Both the position numbers and the translations under genes were made by a program. Of a stretch of DNA of 64,000 nucleotides, positions 23,627 to 32,875 are shown piece after piece (position 1 is the stretch's first letter; the number at the start of each line of letters is the position of its first letter). The notes under the pieces were generated by a model. The model ran no database searches. It was not told where the DNA came from and worked only from the letters and a program-made list of their open reading frames with translations. The stretch is from 21-14-0-10-47-8 sp966211455 (GTDB lineage Bacteria > Bdellovibrionota > Bdellovibrionia > Bdellovibrionales > Bdellovibrionaceae), in the NCBI GenBank assembly GCA_966211455.1, contig CBIHNI010000008.1, positions 124,001-188,000 on the forward strand, read 5' to 3'.

Positions 23627-26031
23627 AAACCCTTCTCTTGATCGCTGCTACTTTTGTTTCCATTTCCGCTCATGCTGAATTAAGTGCGACCGCCGGTCAA
23701 ACCTTGATGGAGTCGTTTCGTTGCGAAAGCACAAATGGCTCGGCGGTGCAAACAGTTCGAAACTCTCTGACAAGTTTGAAATCCACACTTGAAAAAATCG
23801 CCGAGCAACAAAAAGAGTGTTTGGGCGATTTTGCGGGCGTCGGAAAGCTTCCGGAAATCGACAGCATTTTAAGCCAAATTGAAAACTATGGCGTTTCGGA
23901 AGATATCAAGAAGCAAGAAAATGTCATCACCGAAGCATTAACGGACCTGGCCCGATTGAAACAGATCCCGATCAATCATCCGGATCGAAACCTCTATCCC
24001 GATGAAGCGACATTGCAAAGCATCGTAGCCCAGGCTCGAGCAGATCTGATTTCTCTCCGGGCGCAATACGGAGTGGATCGGGGCAAGGCGGACCGAAAAA
24101 AGTACTTAGACGGTGTTCGCCAGTTAGATTTATTAGCCACCGAGCTTTCGACGGCCCTACAAAAAAACAGTCAGTGCTTTCAAAAGAATCCAATCTTGCG
24201 AAAGCAAGTCATGGGCGGCTTGGTTGGTATCGCGGGATTTTTTGCAAAAACGCCGGCCGGAATTGGAATCACCTTGGCAGGTCGGGTGCTTCAAAACATT
24301 TTCAATGTTTCGGATAGCGCGAAGATTAATGACAATATGAATTTTGAAGCCAGCAATCAGACGATGTTAGCGGCAGGTATGGCATGTACGATGGAAAATC
24401 TTTCGACGCAGCATTGCCGACTGGTTCGCCAGAATTCGCTGTTCCAACAGCTAAAGGAGCCCGCTTGCCGAGGCTCCGAATGTTCAGCTGAACTGAAGCA
24501 ACTGCAAAAGTTAGTTGCAAGTGGGCGATCTGCCACGGATGCCGTTGCCGCGGTCACAAGCTGGATCGGGGGAAAGAGTGAAAATACGTCGGATCAGGCA
24601 ATTGCTTCTAAGGTGAATTCAGACTTTTTATCCGCGACTTCAAAGTTTGAAGCCCCAATGGCAGAGGCTTTGGATAAAGCTCGCCAAGGCGAAGCTTCAT
24701 CTCTTTCAGAGGTCCAAAAGCAAAATCAATTCAATGCGGTCCAAAAAGCAATTCGTGATTATTCAAAGCAGATCTACGGTAAGAATTTTGCCACCCAAGG
24801 CGAAACTTTTGGTGGAATGTATAGCAGCGAAGAGGTTATTCCGGTCGAATTACAGTCGATGTTTACGACAGCCGAAAAACGCAAGCATGTCCTAAATTTA
24901 CTTTTTGATGATAAAGAATATGAATCTCTTTTGACAGAAGCCATGCAGACAATCAATGCCTCGGCAAGGTTGCGCCAAAAGTTTGGTGTCGAAGGCGTCG
25001 GTGGTATTGCAGGTTCGAAATCAGTTGAAGAAGCAGCCATCGAAATGTTGCATAAAACTTTTGGTGGGGTCGAGTATCCGGATATTCCAGCCGCGCAGAA
25101 AGTCAAAGAGCGCATGAGTAGCCGAGTCGTTTTTGATCGTGTCAAAGCAAGACTTGCGCAGTACAGATCTCAGATCTTGCAAAGAACGGCCGTGCAACCT
25201 AAGGATGAGCAGCTTGGAAATTTCCTTATGGCTTTTCAGCAAGAAGACCTGGGAAAGCCCAGTACGCTGAAAAACTTGGAAAGCATACAGACTTTTTTTG
25301 GAAACTTGCCGGAAGATTATGTCAAATCTAGAGACGGAGTTCTAAATATCTCCGCCCTGAAGCAGGAAGTAGACGATGTCGTGAATCTTGGACGGGGACT
25401 TGATTCTGGTTCGGTTCCTATCACGAAAGAGAAGGTGGCCGATCTTCTGGCTAAAACGAACAGACTATTGGATCCGTCTCGGGGTTTTAAAGAAAGATTG
25501 ACGAATATCGCTTCCTCGGCAGCAAGTTACCAAACGCAAAAGATTTCAAGATCGGTAAAGAATCCTTCTGAAATCAACGACCTTGTATTTCTTCAGAATA
25601 AGGACTTTATCGAGCAAGTCTATGATCTACGTAATCCTTACGAGCGAGAGATGGATACAAAGACCGCCATCGCTTTAAGTGCATCACAAATTGATTCGTT
25701 CGGAAAGTTCTTTGAGAACTATATGGATCCCGCACTGCAGGTTTTGAATAAGAAAAACATCCGGGATTCAAATTTCAGCGATGGCTTGGCCGAAAATATT
25801 GATCGCTCGCTGAAAGACCATTTCTGCATTCAGGCATTGGGCCTAACTTCGATACCTGAAAAGATCAAAAATGAATGTGGAAATGCAAGATTGAAGATGG
25901 GTTCAAACGAACTGCGTTTCGATGACTATGCGCGAGCCCCACATCAGGAAAGAGTTTGCGCTTATCGAAACTTTCTTCACAAAGTCGATATTCGAACCAC
26001 ACAAAGACAAACAAATTCTGGCGCTCAATAG
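23623..26031 (+). CDS. Large secreted helical protein of unknown function
   Basis: 802 residues. Signal peptide at about 1-18 (LLLIAATFVSISAHA). The mature protein is almost all helix with long coiled-coil-like stretches (NSLTSLKSTLEKIAEQQ; EAQ-rich 290-360), and Cys appear in spaced pairs (FRCES, KECLG, SQCFQ, MACTM, QHCRL, PACRGSECS), which suggests periplasmic disulfides. A glycine-rich hydrophobic stretch lies near 195-230 (VMGGLVGIAGFF). No catalytic motif seen. Coupled to the 23189 gene by ATGA. Confidence 0.75.
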   Translation: MKTLLLIAATFVSISAHAELSATAGQTLMESFRCESTNGSAVQTVRNSLTSLKSTLEKIAEQQKECLGDFAGVGKLPEIDSILSQIENYGVSEDIKKQENVITEALTDLARLKQIPINHPDRNLYPDEATLQSIVAQARADLISLRAQYGVDRGKADRKKYLDGVRQLDLLATELSTALQKNSQCFQKNPILRKQVMGGLVGIAGFFAKTPAGIGITLAGRVLQNIFNVSDSAKINDNMNFEASNQTMLAAGMACTMENLSTQHCRLVRQNSLFQQLKEPACRGSECSAELKQLQKLVASGRSATDAVAAVTSWIGGKSENTSDQAIASKVNSDFLSATSKFEAPMAEALDKARQGEASSLSEVQKQNQFNAVQKAIRDYSKQIYGKNFATQGETFGGMYSSEEVIPVELQSMFTTAEKRKHVLNLLFDDKEYESLLTEAMQTINASARLRQKFGVEGVGGIAGSKSVEEAAIEMLHKTFGGVEYPDIPAAQKVKERMSSRVVFDRVKARLAQYRSQILQRTAVQPKDEQLGNFLMAFQQEDLGKPSTLKNLESIQTFFGNLPEDYVKSRDGVLNISALKQEVDDVVNLGRGLDSGSVPITKEKVADLLAKTNRLLDPSRGFKERLTNIASSAASYQTQKISRSVKNPSEINDLVFLQNKDFIEQVYDLRNPYEREMDTKTAIALSASQIDSFGKFFENYMDPALQVLNKKNIRDSNFSDGLAENIDRSLKDHFCIQALGLTSIPEKIKNECGNARLKMGSNELRFDDYARAPHQERVCAYRNFLHKVDIRTTQRQTNSGAQ

Positions 26032-26057
26032 CGAGCGCCAAAAATCAAGTTACAAGA

Positions 26058-26420
26058 CTACTTACAGTGACGAACAAAAATCGACCAGTGATCAGTGCCG
26101 TCTTTGATTTCTTCAAAGGACACCAACTGATTGCTGGTTTTATCTGTCGAGCTGAAAACCACGTCGGCCGTGCAGCTTTTGCCATCGCCGAAAGAATCGC
26201 GGAAGGTGATTTTGCTGACCTGATATCCGGTCAAAGCCAGGGCGGTGAAGTCTTGGCGCTCGCCTGTTTGTTGCGCAAAGAAAAGCCTTTCGGCTTTCAA
26301 CAGGTCTGTCAAAACGGACAAAACTTCGGTCTGTTTGGTGATGACGTTATAGATTTTGCTTCCTTCTGCATTTGCAAAAGCGGAAGCGAAAAGGATGGTC
26401 GCTAGAATCAATTGTTTCAT
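26058..26420 (-). CDS. Small secreted hypothetical protein
   Basis: 120 residues. Signal peptide about 1-18 (LILATILFASAFANA). The rest is a compact alpha-beta protein with two Cys (KSCTAD and the near-terminal HCK) that could form a disulfide. Proteins of this layout are common in Bdellovibrio. It converges with the 802-residue gene and diverges from the VOC gene at 26578. Confidence 0.75.
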   Translation of the reverse strand: MKQLILATILFASAFANAEGSKIYNVITKQTEVLSVLTDLLKAERLFFAQQTGERQDFTALALTGYQVSKITFRDSFGDGKSCTADVVFSSTDKTSNQLVSFEEIKDGTDHWSIFVRHCK

Positions 26421-26483
26421 AAAATCTCCTTCATTTCGGCGTTAGCATTCACCCAGACCGACAGGGGGTGCAAGAAATAACAG

Positions 26484-26514
26484 TGCAGAAAATGTCCTGT
26501 GACAACATTCTGCA
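26484..26514. promoter_or_regulatory. Nested inverted repeat in a divergent spacer
   Basis: TGCAGAA (26484-26490) and TTCTGCA (26508-26514) enclose TGTC/GACA arms. It lies between the starts of the genes at 26420 (minus) and 26578 (plus) and may be an operator for either. No local regulator gene is adjacent. Confidence 0.45.
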
Positions 26515-26577
26515 GTGCAATTCTCTTGGTCACTTTGCTTTCCATTTTCCATAATTGAAATCGAAAGCGAGGTTCCC

Positions 26578-27078
26578 ATGGCAAAGACACAAGAATTTAC
26601 CATCAGTTTGTGGTTCGATAACGAGGCCGAAGAAGCCGCCCGATTTTACACGTCGATTTTCAACGACGGGGTGATCGGCAAAATTCATTATTATGGGAAA
26701 GAAGGCTTCGAATTTCACCGTCGCCCCGAAGGCTCGGTGATGACCGTCGATTTTGTCGCAAACGGAATCAATTTTCAGGCGCTGAACGGTGGCCCACAAT
26801 TTAAATTCAACGAATCGGTCTCATTTGTGATCACTTGCGATACCCAAAAAGAAGTCGATTATTTTTGGGAGAAGCTAACGGGCCAGGGAGGAAAAGAAGT
26901 GCAGTGCGGATGGCTGAAAGACAAGTTCGGCGTTTCGTGGCAAATCGTTCCGCGCGCTTTTCAAGAAATGATGGATCGTACGGACAAGAAAGCCATCGGC
27001 CGCGCGATGAATGCTATGTTCCAGATGAAGAAGCTGGATATTCAAGCTTTAGAGCGGGCTTATCAAGGGCACGCGTAA
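26578..27078 (+). CDS. VOC protein, 3-demethylubiquinone methyltransferase-like fold (PhnB group)
   Basis: 166 residues. LWFDNEAEEAARFYTSIF, then FQALNGGPQFKFNESVSFVI and CGWLKDKFGVSWQIVP are the markers of this VOC subgroup. Despite the family name it is not a methyltransferase; most members have unknown substrates. ATG 26578 is chosen over an upstream start because it begins the conserved domain. Three bases separate it from the monooxygenase gene, so they form an operon. Confidence 0.9.
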   Translation: MAKTQEFTISLWFDNEAEEAARFYTSIFNDGVIGKIHYYGKEGFEFHRRPEGSVMTVDFVANGINFQALNGGPQFKFNESVSFVITCDTQKEVDYFWEKLTGQGGKEVQCGWLKDKFGVSWQIVPRAFQEMMDRTDKKAIGRAMNAMFQMKKLDIQALERAYQGHA

Positions 27079-27081
27079 ATC

Positions 27082-28539
27082 ATGCTTCCAGTTTTGATCG
27101 TTGGAGCTGGCCCCACAGGGTTGGTTCTAGCTCTTTGGCTGACAAAGCGAGGCATCCCCGTTCGGATTATCGATCAAGCGGAAGTGCCCGGGACGACTTC
27201 ACGCGCCTTAGTGGTACATGCTCGGACTTTGGAGTTCTATCGGCAGCTGGGGATTAGCGAGTCAGTTGTTGAAAAAGGCTTTCGTTTTCCGCGCATCAAT
27301 TTATGGGTCGATCAATCACCGAAAGCCAGATTTGATTTCGAGAAGATGGGAAGCGGTCTGACCCCGTTTCCCTATTTGATTATCTTTCCGCAAGATCAGC
27401 ATGAAAAGTTTCTGATCAACAAACTGAAGGAAATGGGTGTCGAAGTCGAGCGCAAGACTGAGCTGCTGTCTTTGACGCAAACTGAAAGCAGTGTGAAGTC
27501 TAGGGTGCGCACGCCCAGAGGCGAGATGATCCTTGAATCGCAATTCGTGGCCGGTTGTGACGGAGCCCGCTCGGTCGTCAGGCATCAGATCGGAGCGGAG
27601 TTTGAAGGCAGCACTTATCCTGATTGGTTCTATGTCGCTGATGTTCAAGGCAGCGGACCTATTCTGAATGGCGAGCTTCACCTGTCTTTAGACGAAGCGG
27701 AATTTTTGGCTGTTTTCCCAATGAAAGAAAAGGGCACGGCTCGCTTTATCGGTGTGATCCGTACTGAAGACGACGGATCGAAGCTGCGATGGGAAGACGT
27801 GAACCCAAGAGTTTTCCGGGATCTCAATGCGCAAGTTGAAAAAGTGAACTGGTTTTCGACTTATCACGTGCACCATCGGGTTGCGAAAACCTTCCAAAAG
27901 GGGCGTGTTTTCTTATTAGGGGATGCGGGTCATATTCACTCTCCGATTGGGGGACAAGGAATGAATACGGGCATTGGCGATGCCGTGAATTTGGCCTGGA
28001 AGCTAGGCGAGGTGATCAGTGGAAAAACTTCGGTGGATTTGCTGGCGACTTACGAAATCGAACGTGTCGCTTTTGCGCAAAGATTGGTCCGTACGACCGA
28101 TCAAATGTTTAAACTGGTGTCTGCGGCGGGACCGATCGCAGGTCTGATGCGAACCAAAGTGGCGCCATTCCTTGTGCCTAAGATCTTTCATTACTTTCGG
28201 CATTTTCTTTTTCGGACTGTTTCTCAAACCGCAATCAATTATCGCCATTGTTCTTTGAATCAAGGCTCGGCGGGGAAGTTGAAGGGTGGAGATCGTCTGC
28301 CTTGGATCGAAAGCGTGGATAACTTTGCACCGCTGAAAAGTATGGAATGGCAGATTCATATTTACGGTGAAAAGAAACTTGAAGGCTTTGCTCCCGTTCG
28401 TTTTCCTTGGAAGGAAGAAATGCGGAAAAAAGGATTGGTGAAAGATGCGGCCTATGTCATTCGTCCGGATGGATACATCGGATTGATCTCTGAAAATGCA
28501 AATGCGACCGAAATCGCGAATTATCTTCGGTCGCTTTGA
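27082..28539 (+). CDS. FAD-dependent aromatic monooxygenase (PheA/TfdB-like)
   Basis: 485 residues. Rossmann motif LIVGAGPTGLVLALWL at 4-19, the DG motif VAGCDGARSVVR, and GDAGHIHSPIGGQGMNTGIGDAVNLAWKL, the FAD-binding signature of the PheA/TfdB hydroxylase group. It also has the C-terminal thioredoxin-like region. It would hydroxylate phenol-like substrates using NAD(P)H. The start codon is 3 bases after the VOC gene, so a shared substrate is possible. Confidence 0.92.
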   Translation: MLPVLIVGAGPTGLVLALWLTKRGIPVRIIDQAEVPGTTSRALVVHARTLEFYRQLGISESVVEKGFRFPRINLWVDQSPKARFDFEKMGSGLTPFPYLIIFPQDQHEKFLINKLKEMGVEVERKTELLSLTQTESSVKSRVRTPRGEMILESQFVAGCDGARSVVRHQIGAEFEGSTYPDWFYVADVQGSGPILNGELHLSLDEAEFLAVFPMKEKGTARFIGVIRTEDDGSKLRWEDVNPRVFRDLNAQVEKVNWFSTYHVHHRVAKTFQKGRVFLLGDAGHIHSPIGGQGMNTGIGDAVNLAWKLGEVISGKTSVDLLATYEIERVAFAQRLVRTTDQMFKLVSAAGPIAGLMRTKVAPFLVPKIFHYFRHFLFRTVSQTAINYRHCSLNQGSAGKLKGGDRLPWIESVDNFAPLKSMEWQIHIYGEKKLEGFAPVRFPWKEEMRKKGLVKDAAYVIRPDGYIGLISENANATEIANYLRSL

Positions 28540-28569
28540 GTTCGCCGCCGCCACGGCGGTGACTTGCAC

Positions 28570-29430
28570 TTACTGAACCTGAATCGGCTTTACGCCCTTG
28601 GCTTCAAGTTTCTTCATCAAAGCGGGACGGTACTTCACAACCAAGTTGCCGAGCAAAGAGGACTCTGCACCTGACATCAGCATGTAAGCCTGGAATTCGT
28701 TTTTCATCAAAAGCTCGTCGCTGCCATCGTAATATTGGCTTAAAGACGCGATCACCAATGCCTTATCTTGCGCCGAGACGTCGGTTTCCCAGAAGGCATC
28801 GACCGTTTCTTTATATAAGGGCTGCGTAAAGTACTGGGCATGCATGATTTCGTGGGTGACCACGTCTCTCCAGCCCGAGCCATCGCGGCTTGCGAAAGTG
28901 ATCACGACAAAGTTCTTTCTTTTGCTAGCTTCCGGAACAATGAAAGTTTCGAACATGTCTTTCTCGAAAGCGTCGGCACAAACTTTTGCATCATTCTTTC
29001 CGGCCGCACACTCTTCTTGCGATTTTTTGTGGAAACGAAGAAGGTCTTCGCCGCGCAGATCGTGCCCGCCGATGATGTCTTTGTAATACTCATAATCGGA
29101 ATCGTCTTGGCGTTTGATACGTCCTTTATTGGAAGGATCGCTAAGGCCTTCAATAAAAAATGAAGCGCGCAGCAAGGCCGAATTCATTTCGTCCCGGGTT
29201 GAGCTTTGGCAAAGGAAAGCATCCGGAATTTCGACGGTTTCACGGCACTGGGTGTAGCCTTCGGCAGGATAAGAATCTGTTTCCAGCATCTTGTTCGTCT
29301 TTGCGGAATAGTCCTGCAGCCAGGTTTGAATTTCACTGGCAGCCTTGATCGGCGAAAGCACTTCAACTTTGGCGGAAGCCGAAAAGCTAAGGCTAAAGAC
29401 AGAAAGAAGTAAGATCAGTGACGATTGCAT
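28570..29430 (-). CDS. Secreted HExxH metallopeptidase-like protein
   Basis: 286 residues. Signal peptide about 1-20 (LILLLSVFSLSFSASA). HEIMH at 193-197 in DVVTHEIMHAQYF is a zinc-peptidase motif. Cys lie at TQC, FLC, EEC and KVC, giving possible disulfides. ATG 29430 follows AAGGA by about 5 bases; an upstream start (29493) would spoil the signal peptide. Family not recognised. Confidence 0.75.
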   Translation of the reverse strand: MQSSLILLLSVFSLSFSASAKVEVLSPIKAASEIQTWLQDYSAKTNKMLETDSYPAEGYTQCRETVEIPDAFLCQSSTRDEMNSALLRASFFIEGLSDPSNKGRIKRQDDSDYEYYKDIIGGHDLRGEDLLRFHKKSQEECAAGKNDAKVCADAFEKDMFETFIVPEASKRKNFVVITFASRDGSGWRDVVTHEIMHAQYFTQPLYKETVDAFWETDVSAQDKALVIASLSQYYDGSDELLMKNEFQAYMLMSGAESSLLGNLVVKYRPALMKKLEAKGVKPIQVQ

Positions 29431-29545
29431 GAAAATCCTTTTTTGACCCGTGAAGTGAGGGCCCAATATACTGGGGTGATCTTTGGGTCTCACCTGTTAG
29501 GATTTCGTCACCACCTATTTATATGTCTAGAAAATGGTCGAAGGG

Positions 29546-29599
29546 AGCTTGTGCCAAGAGATCAAATCGGTCGTTTTGATTTTTCGCACAGGACAAGCT
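29546..29599. promoter_or_regulatory. Nested inverted repeats in the 28570/29648 divergent spacer
   Basis: AGCTTGT (29546-29552) and ACAAGCT (29593-29599) enclose ATCAAA/TTTGAT (29561-29580). The element lies 48 bp before the SRPBCC ATG. It could form a stem-loop or act as two operators. Evidence is by eye only. Confidence 0.35.
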
Positions 29600-29647
29600 A
29601 GGGGTGTGTTTGTTGCATGAACTTCTTTCATAACGAAAGGACCAAAT

Positions 29648-30199
29648 ATGGCGCAGATGACATCCAATTTAGAGAAAAATAAGCAGGGCCATCGGGAATT
29701 TTTGGACTCGTTGCCTGTGGAATTAGACCGTGTTTTTCGGGCGCCGATCGAGCTTGTTTGGCAGGCTTGGACATCGGCCGAGATGGTGAAGAAATGGTGG
29801 GGACCGCAGGGCTATTCGGCACCCGAGGCCCGTATGGATTTCCGCGAAGGCGGAGCTTATAACTTTGCGATGAAGGGCCCGGACGGAAAAGTAAACTGGA
29901 GCGGCGGGGAGATCGAAGAGATCGTGCCAATGAAAAAGCTGGTTTACACCGATCGCTTCACTGACGAAAGCGGCAGAGCAATCGATCCGAAGGAAATCGG
30001 AATGCCCGGCAACTGGCCCGAAAGCTGTTACGTGACGATCACATTTGAAAAGTTAGGAGATCACGAAACCCGCATGCATCTTTTGCATCAGGGGATCCCC
30101 AAATCGATGCACGATGATTGCGTGCAAGGATGGGATTCGTCCCTCGACAAAATGCAAAAGCTTGTCGAGGGTGGGTCTCGTTCGATTATGGATCAGTAG
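29648..30199 (+). CDS. SRPBCC (AHSA1-like) protein
   Basis: 183 residues: RVFRAPIELVWQAWTSAEMVKKWWGP, then DFREGGAYNFAMKGPDG and DSSLDKMQKLVE. This is the glyoxal-like SRPBCC group paired with ArsR or TetR regulators elsewhere in the window. The first 20 residues are extra. No adjacent regulator here. Confidence 0.9.
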   Translation: MAQMTSNLEKNKQGHREFLDSLPVELDRVFRAPIELVWQAWTSAEMVKKWWGPQGYSAPEARMDFREGGAYNFAMKGPDGKVNWSGGEIEEIVPMKKLVYTDRFTDESGRAIDPKEIGMPGNWPESCYVTITFEKLGDHETRMHLLHQGIPKSMHDDCVQGWDSSLDKMQKLVEGGSRSIMDQ

Positions 30200-30204
30200 G
30201 AGAA

Positions 30205-31680
30205 TTATCGGCCTTGGCGCGGACCTTGTCCGCCGCCACCGCTGCGTCCACCACCGCCACCGCCGTGACGATTGCGTCCTCCGCCACCACCACGGTTCGG
30301 ACGACGTCCGCCGCCTCGGCGGCCACGACCCCCGCGTCCGCCACCGCCATCGCGCTGACCTTCGATCAGAGCCTTGGCTTTGCCGACACTCATGACCGCA
30401 GCTTTGGCCGCGTTTTCAGAGTGATAAGGTTGATTGGTGATCACAGGGATCTGTTGGCGTGTCGTTTTTTCGATCGCAAACAGATAAGACTTTTCTTCTG
30501 ACGTGCAGAATGAAATCGCGTCGCCATCTGTTCCGGCACGCGCTGTACGACCAATGCGGTGAACATAATCTTCAGGCACATTTGGTAGATCGAAATTGAT
30601 CACATGAGTGATGCCTTCGACGTCGATCCCACGAGAGGCAATATCGGTCGCAACCAAAACGCGAACCTTATCGACGGTGAAATCTTCCAGTGCGCGCTGA
30701 CGGGCTCCCTGCGATTTATTTCCGTGGATGGCAGCTGAAGAAATACCATTGGATTGCAGTTTTTCCGAAATGCGGTTCGCCACGTGCTTCATGCCGGCAA
30801 AGACCAAAACTTTGTAAAGGTCATTGCTCTTTAGAACGTGAACCAAAAGATTCATTTTGTCTTTTTTCTCGACGAACATGACGGATTGCTGAATGCGCTC
30901 GACCGTTGTCGCCGGCGGGGTCACCTCGACCTTACGAGGATTTTTTAAAATCGTGTGGGCCAGATCGCGGATTTCATTCGGCATGGTTGCCGAGAAGAAA
31001 AGGCTGTGGCGCTGCTCGGGTAAAAGCGGCAGAACTTTTTTGATATCGCGTAAGAAGCCCATATCCAACATGCGATCGGCTTCGTCCAGAACGAAAATTT
31101 CGACATGATTTAAGCGCAGATGTTTCTGCTCGATCAAATCCAGCAAACGTCCCGGTGTCGCGACCAAGACATCGACACCGTTGGCAAGCTCGCGAACCTG
31201 ATTGCCCTGGCCAACACCACCGAAGATGACGGCGTATTTTTGGCGAAGGTTCTTACCGTATGTTTCCAAACTTTTTTGAATCTGAATCGCCAGCTCCCGC
31301 GTCGGCGTCAGGATCAAAGCGCGTGGGCTTTTGGGCTCGCGACGCGTGCGACGATCGTGCAAGAGATTAAGGATCGGCAACGAGAAGGCGGCGGTTTTTC
31401 CGGTTCCAGTTTGGGCGATACCCAAAAGATCGTGACCTTCCAAAACGATTGGAATCGCTTGGCGCTGGATCGGCGTCGGCTTTTCGTAGCCCGTTTCTTT
31501 GATCGCCAATTGAATGGGCTCGATCAGTTTCAGATCGGCGAACAAAATCGAGGAGCCCTCGTCTTGTTGCGGTGGAGCTTGCTGAGGTTGATGGGCCTTT
31601 TGAGGGGCTTTTTGCTCGGATTTGTTATGAGATTTGTTTTCAGAGGATTTCGGACGGTTCAGTAGGCCAAATAATTTCAT
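30205..31680 (-). CDS. DEAD-box RNA helicase with RGG-rich tail (RhlE-like)
   Basis: 491 residues. Motifs in order: Q (PTPIQRQAIP), I (AQTGTGKT), Ia (PTRELA), II (VLDEADRMLD), III (FSATMP), IV-VI in the second RecA domain (VLVATDIASRGID; HRIGRTARAGTDG). The final 55 residues are almost all Gly and Arg, an RGG tail for RNA binding. It unwinds structured RNA, for example during ribosome assembly or mRNA decay. ATG 31680 is chosen; 31695 would add five residues. Confidence 0.95.
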   Translation of the reverse strand: MKLFGLLNRPKSSENKSHNKSEQKAPQKAHQPQQAPPQQDEGSSILFADLKLIEPIQLAIKETGYEKPTPIQRQAIPIVLEGHDLLGIAQTGTGKTAAFSLPILNLLHDRRTRREPKSPRALILTPTRELAIQIQKSLETYGKNLRQKYAVIFGGVGQGNQVRELANGVDVLVATPGRLLDLIEQKHLRLNHVEIFVLDEADRMLDMGFLRDIKKVLPLLPEQRHSLFFSATMPNEIRDLAHTILKNPRKVEVTPPATTVERIQQSVMFVEKKDKMNLLVHVLKSNDLYKVLVFAGMKHVANRISEKLQSNGISSAAIHGNKSQGARQRALEDFTVDKVRVLVATDIASRGIDVEGITHVINFDLPNVPEDYVHRIGRTARAGTDGDAISFCTSEEKSYLFAIEKTTRQQIPVITNQPYHSENAAKAAVMSVGKAKALIEGQRDGGGGRGGRGRRGGGRRPNRGGGGGRNRHGGGGGGRSGGGGQGPRQGR

Positions 31681-31774
31681 GCGGACTCTTACCATTCTGC
31701 CAAAGTATCCACAATCACAAAGATTGCGAACAAAGCCACGGAAAGTTAAGCTCGTTTATAGAGGGGGTGGGCGG

Positions 31775-31969
31775 ATGGATGAGCAGGATTTTGAAGGAAC
31801 TTTAGTGCTAGAGAAACTGGCTGAGATTGGGAAGGTCGATGCTTTTTTCGAAGCGATTGATTCGGATGACTTTGGTAAAGCAAAGGCCTTGATGAAACGG
31901 GCCCAAGTCGATTCAGAGACCATCGCGACCGTTTTACAGAAAATGGGCGATGCCGACGGGGAGCACTGA
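31775..31969 (+). CDS. Small acidic hypothetical protein
   Basis: 64 residues, no signal peptide, with a two-helix pattern (EKLAEIGKVDAFFEAIDSDDFGKAKALMKRA; VDSETIATVLQKM) like a single SEL1/TPR-type helical hairpin. GAGGGGG lies 9 bases before the ATG. It is divergent from the helicase. No family is known to me. Confidence 0.65.
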   Translation: MDEQDFEGTLVLEKLAEIGKVDAFFEAIDSDDFGKAKALMKRAQVDSETIATVLQKMGDADGEH

Positions 31970-31981
31970 GCTCCTGCCAAT

Positions 31982-32842
31982 CTACTTAAAGTACCAGCAA
32001 GGGGCGCGCAGACCGATCGCATCACCGTTATCGGGATGACAGAAACCAACAGCGGCATCTGTATCCGAGATCGCCACGCTCATGTCTTTGTTGCATAAGG
32101 CGGCCTCGAAAAACGTGTCCATTCGGCATTGAGCCCGCGGATGCATCTGAATGGTGTTGGTCACAACACGTGGGTCTTTGGCTTCCATGCTGACCGCGCC
32201 GGTCTCGCTACCGGCCGATTTGAAGACAAGAGCTGTTTCATAGCCTGCAATCACGCGACGGATGCAGTTGAATTTTTCGGCCCGATCACCGTACATGCTG
32301 CATTTTTCTTCGACCACGGCCGGATACTGTTTTTGGCTGACGATGGCTTCGTTGTCTTCATCCTGGAAGAACAATCGCAAACATCGCATCGTTCCCCAGT
32401 AATCGGCCTGTCCTTCGTAGCTGGACCAGGACATCTGGGCTTTGTATTTTGGGTAACCACCCATATGATGGGCAACTTCGTGACAAGCGACCGTGGCCAA
32501 AGCATCCATGGTCATCAAGGGAAATCGGGCCAATCCGCCGGCGATCAAAACACGAAATGTTCCCGGAATCATGTGATCGGCAAAAGCATTGACCTCCGAG
32601 TATTTCCAGTCGGCCGGGATTTCAAACTTGTAACCGGTCGCCGCCACGGGCTGCTCGAATAAGCGGAAAGTTTTCTGCAAGATAAAATGATACTGATCTT
32701 CGGTGAGACCCGCACCTTGGGCATCGTCCGGCAAAATGCGAAGATGGTTGCGTGGAAATGCCGTGCAAAGCGGCTTGTGATTTTCCGCAGTGATCGAAGA
32801 AAACGAAAAAAGACCGATCAAAATTGTAAACAAGATTTTCAT
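31982..32842 (-). CDS. Secreted HExxH metallopeptidase-like protein
   Basis: 286 residues. Signal peptide about 1-19. HEVAHHMGG at 121-129 is an extended zinc motif (HExxHHxGG), and EGQADYW about 20 residues later could give the third ligand. Many Cys suggest disulfides. The start codon directly touches a stable hairpin that covers its GGGG ribosome site (32843-32864). It is the third secreted HExxH protein in the window. Confidence 0.78.
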   Translation of the reverse strand: MKILFTILIGLFSFSSITAENHKPLCTAFPRNHLRILPDDAQGAGLTEDQYHFILQKTFRLFEQPVAATGYKFEIPADWKYSEVNAFADHMIPGTFRVLIAGGLARFPLMTMDALATVACHEVAHHMGGYPKYKAQMSWSSYEGQADYWGTMRCLRLFFQDEDNEAIVSQKQYPAVVEEKCSMYGDRAEKFNCIRRVIAGYETALVFKSAGSETGAVSMEAKDPRVVTNTIQMHPRAQCRMDTFFEAALCNKDMSVAISDTDAAVGFCHPDNGDAIGLRAPCWYFK

Positions 32843-32864
32843 AGGCCCCAGTTTAACGGGGCCT
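32843..32864 (-). promoter_or_regulatory. Hairpin covering the ribosome site of the 31982 gene
   Basis: On the minus strand AGGCCCC, an 8-base loop, GGGGCCT, then directly ATG of the 31982-32842 gene. The only Shine-Dalgarno-like GGGG is inside the 3' arm. It may restrict translation or limit read-through from the operon before it. On the plus strand a GTTTTT follows, so a plus-strand terminator is an alternative reading. Confidence 0.6.
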
Positions 32865-32875
32865 GTTTTTGAAAA

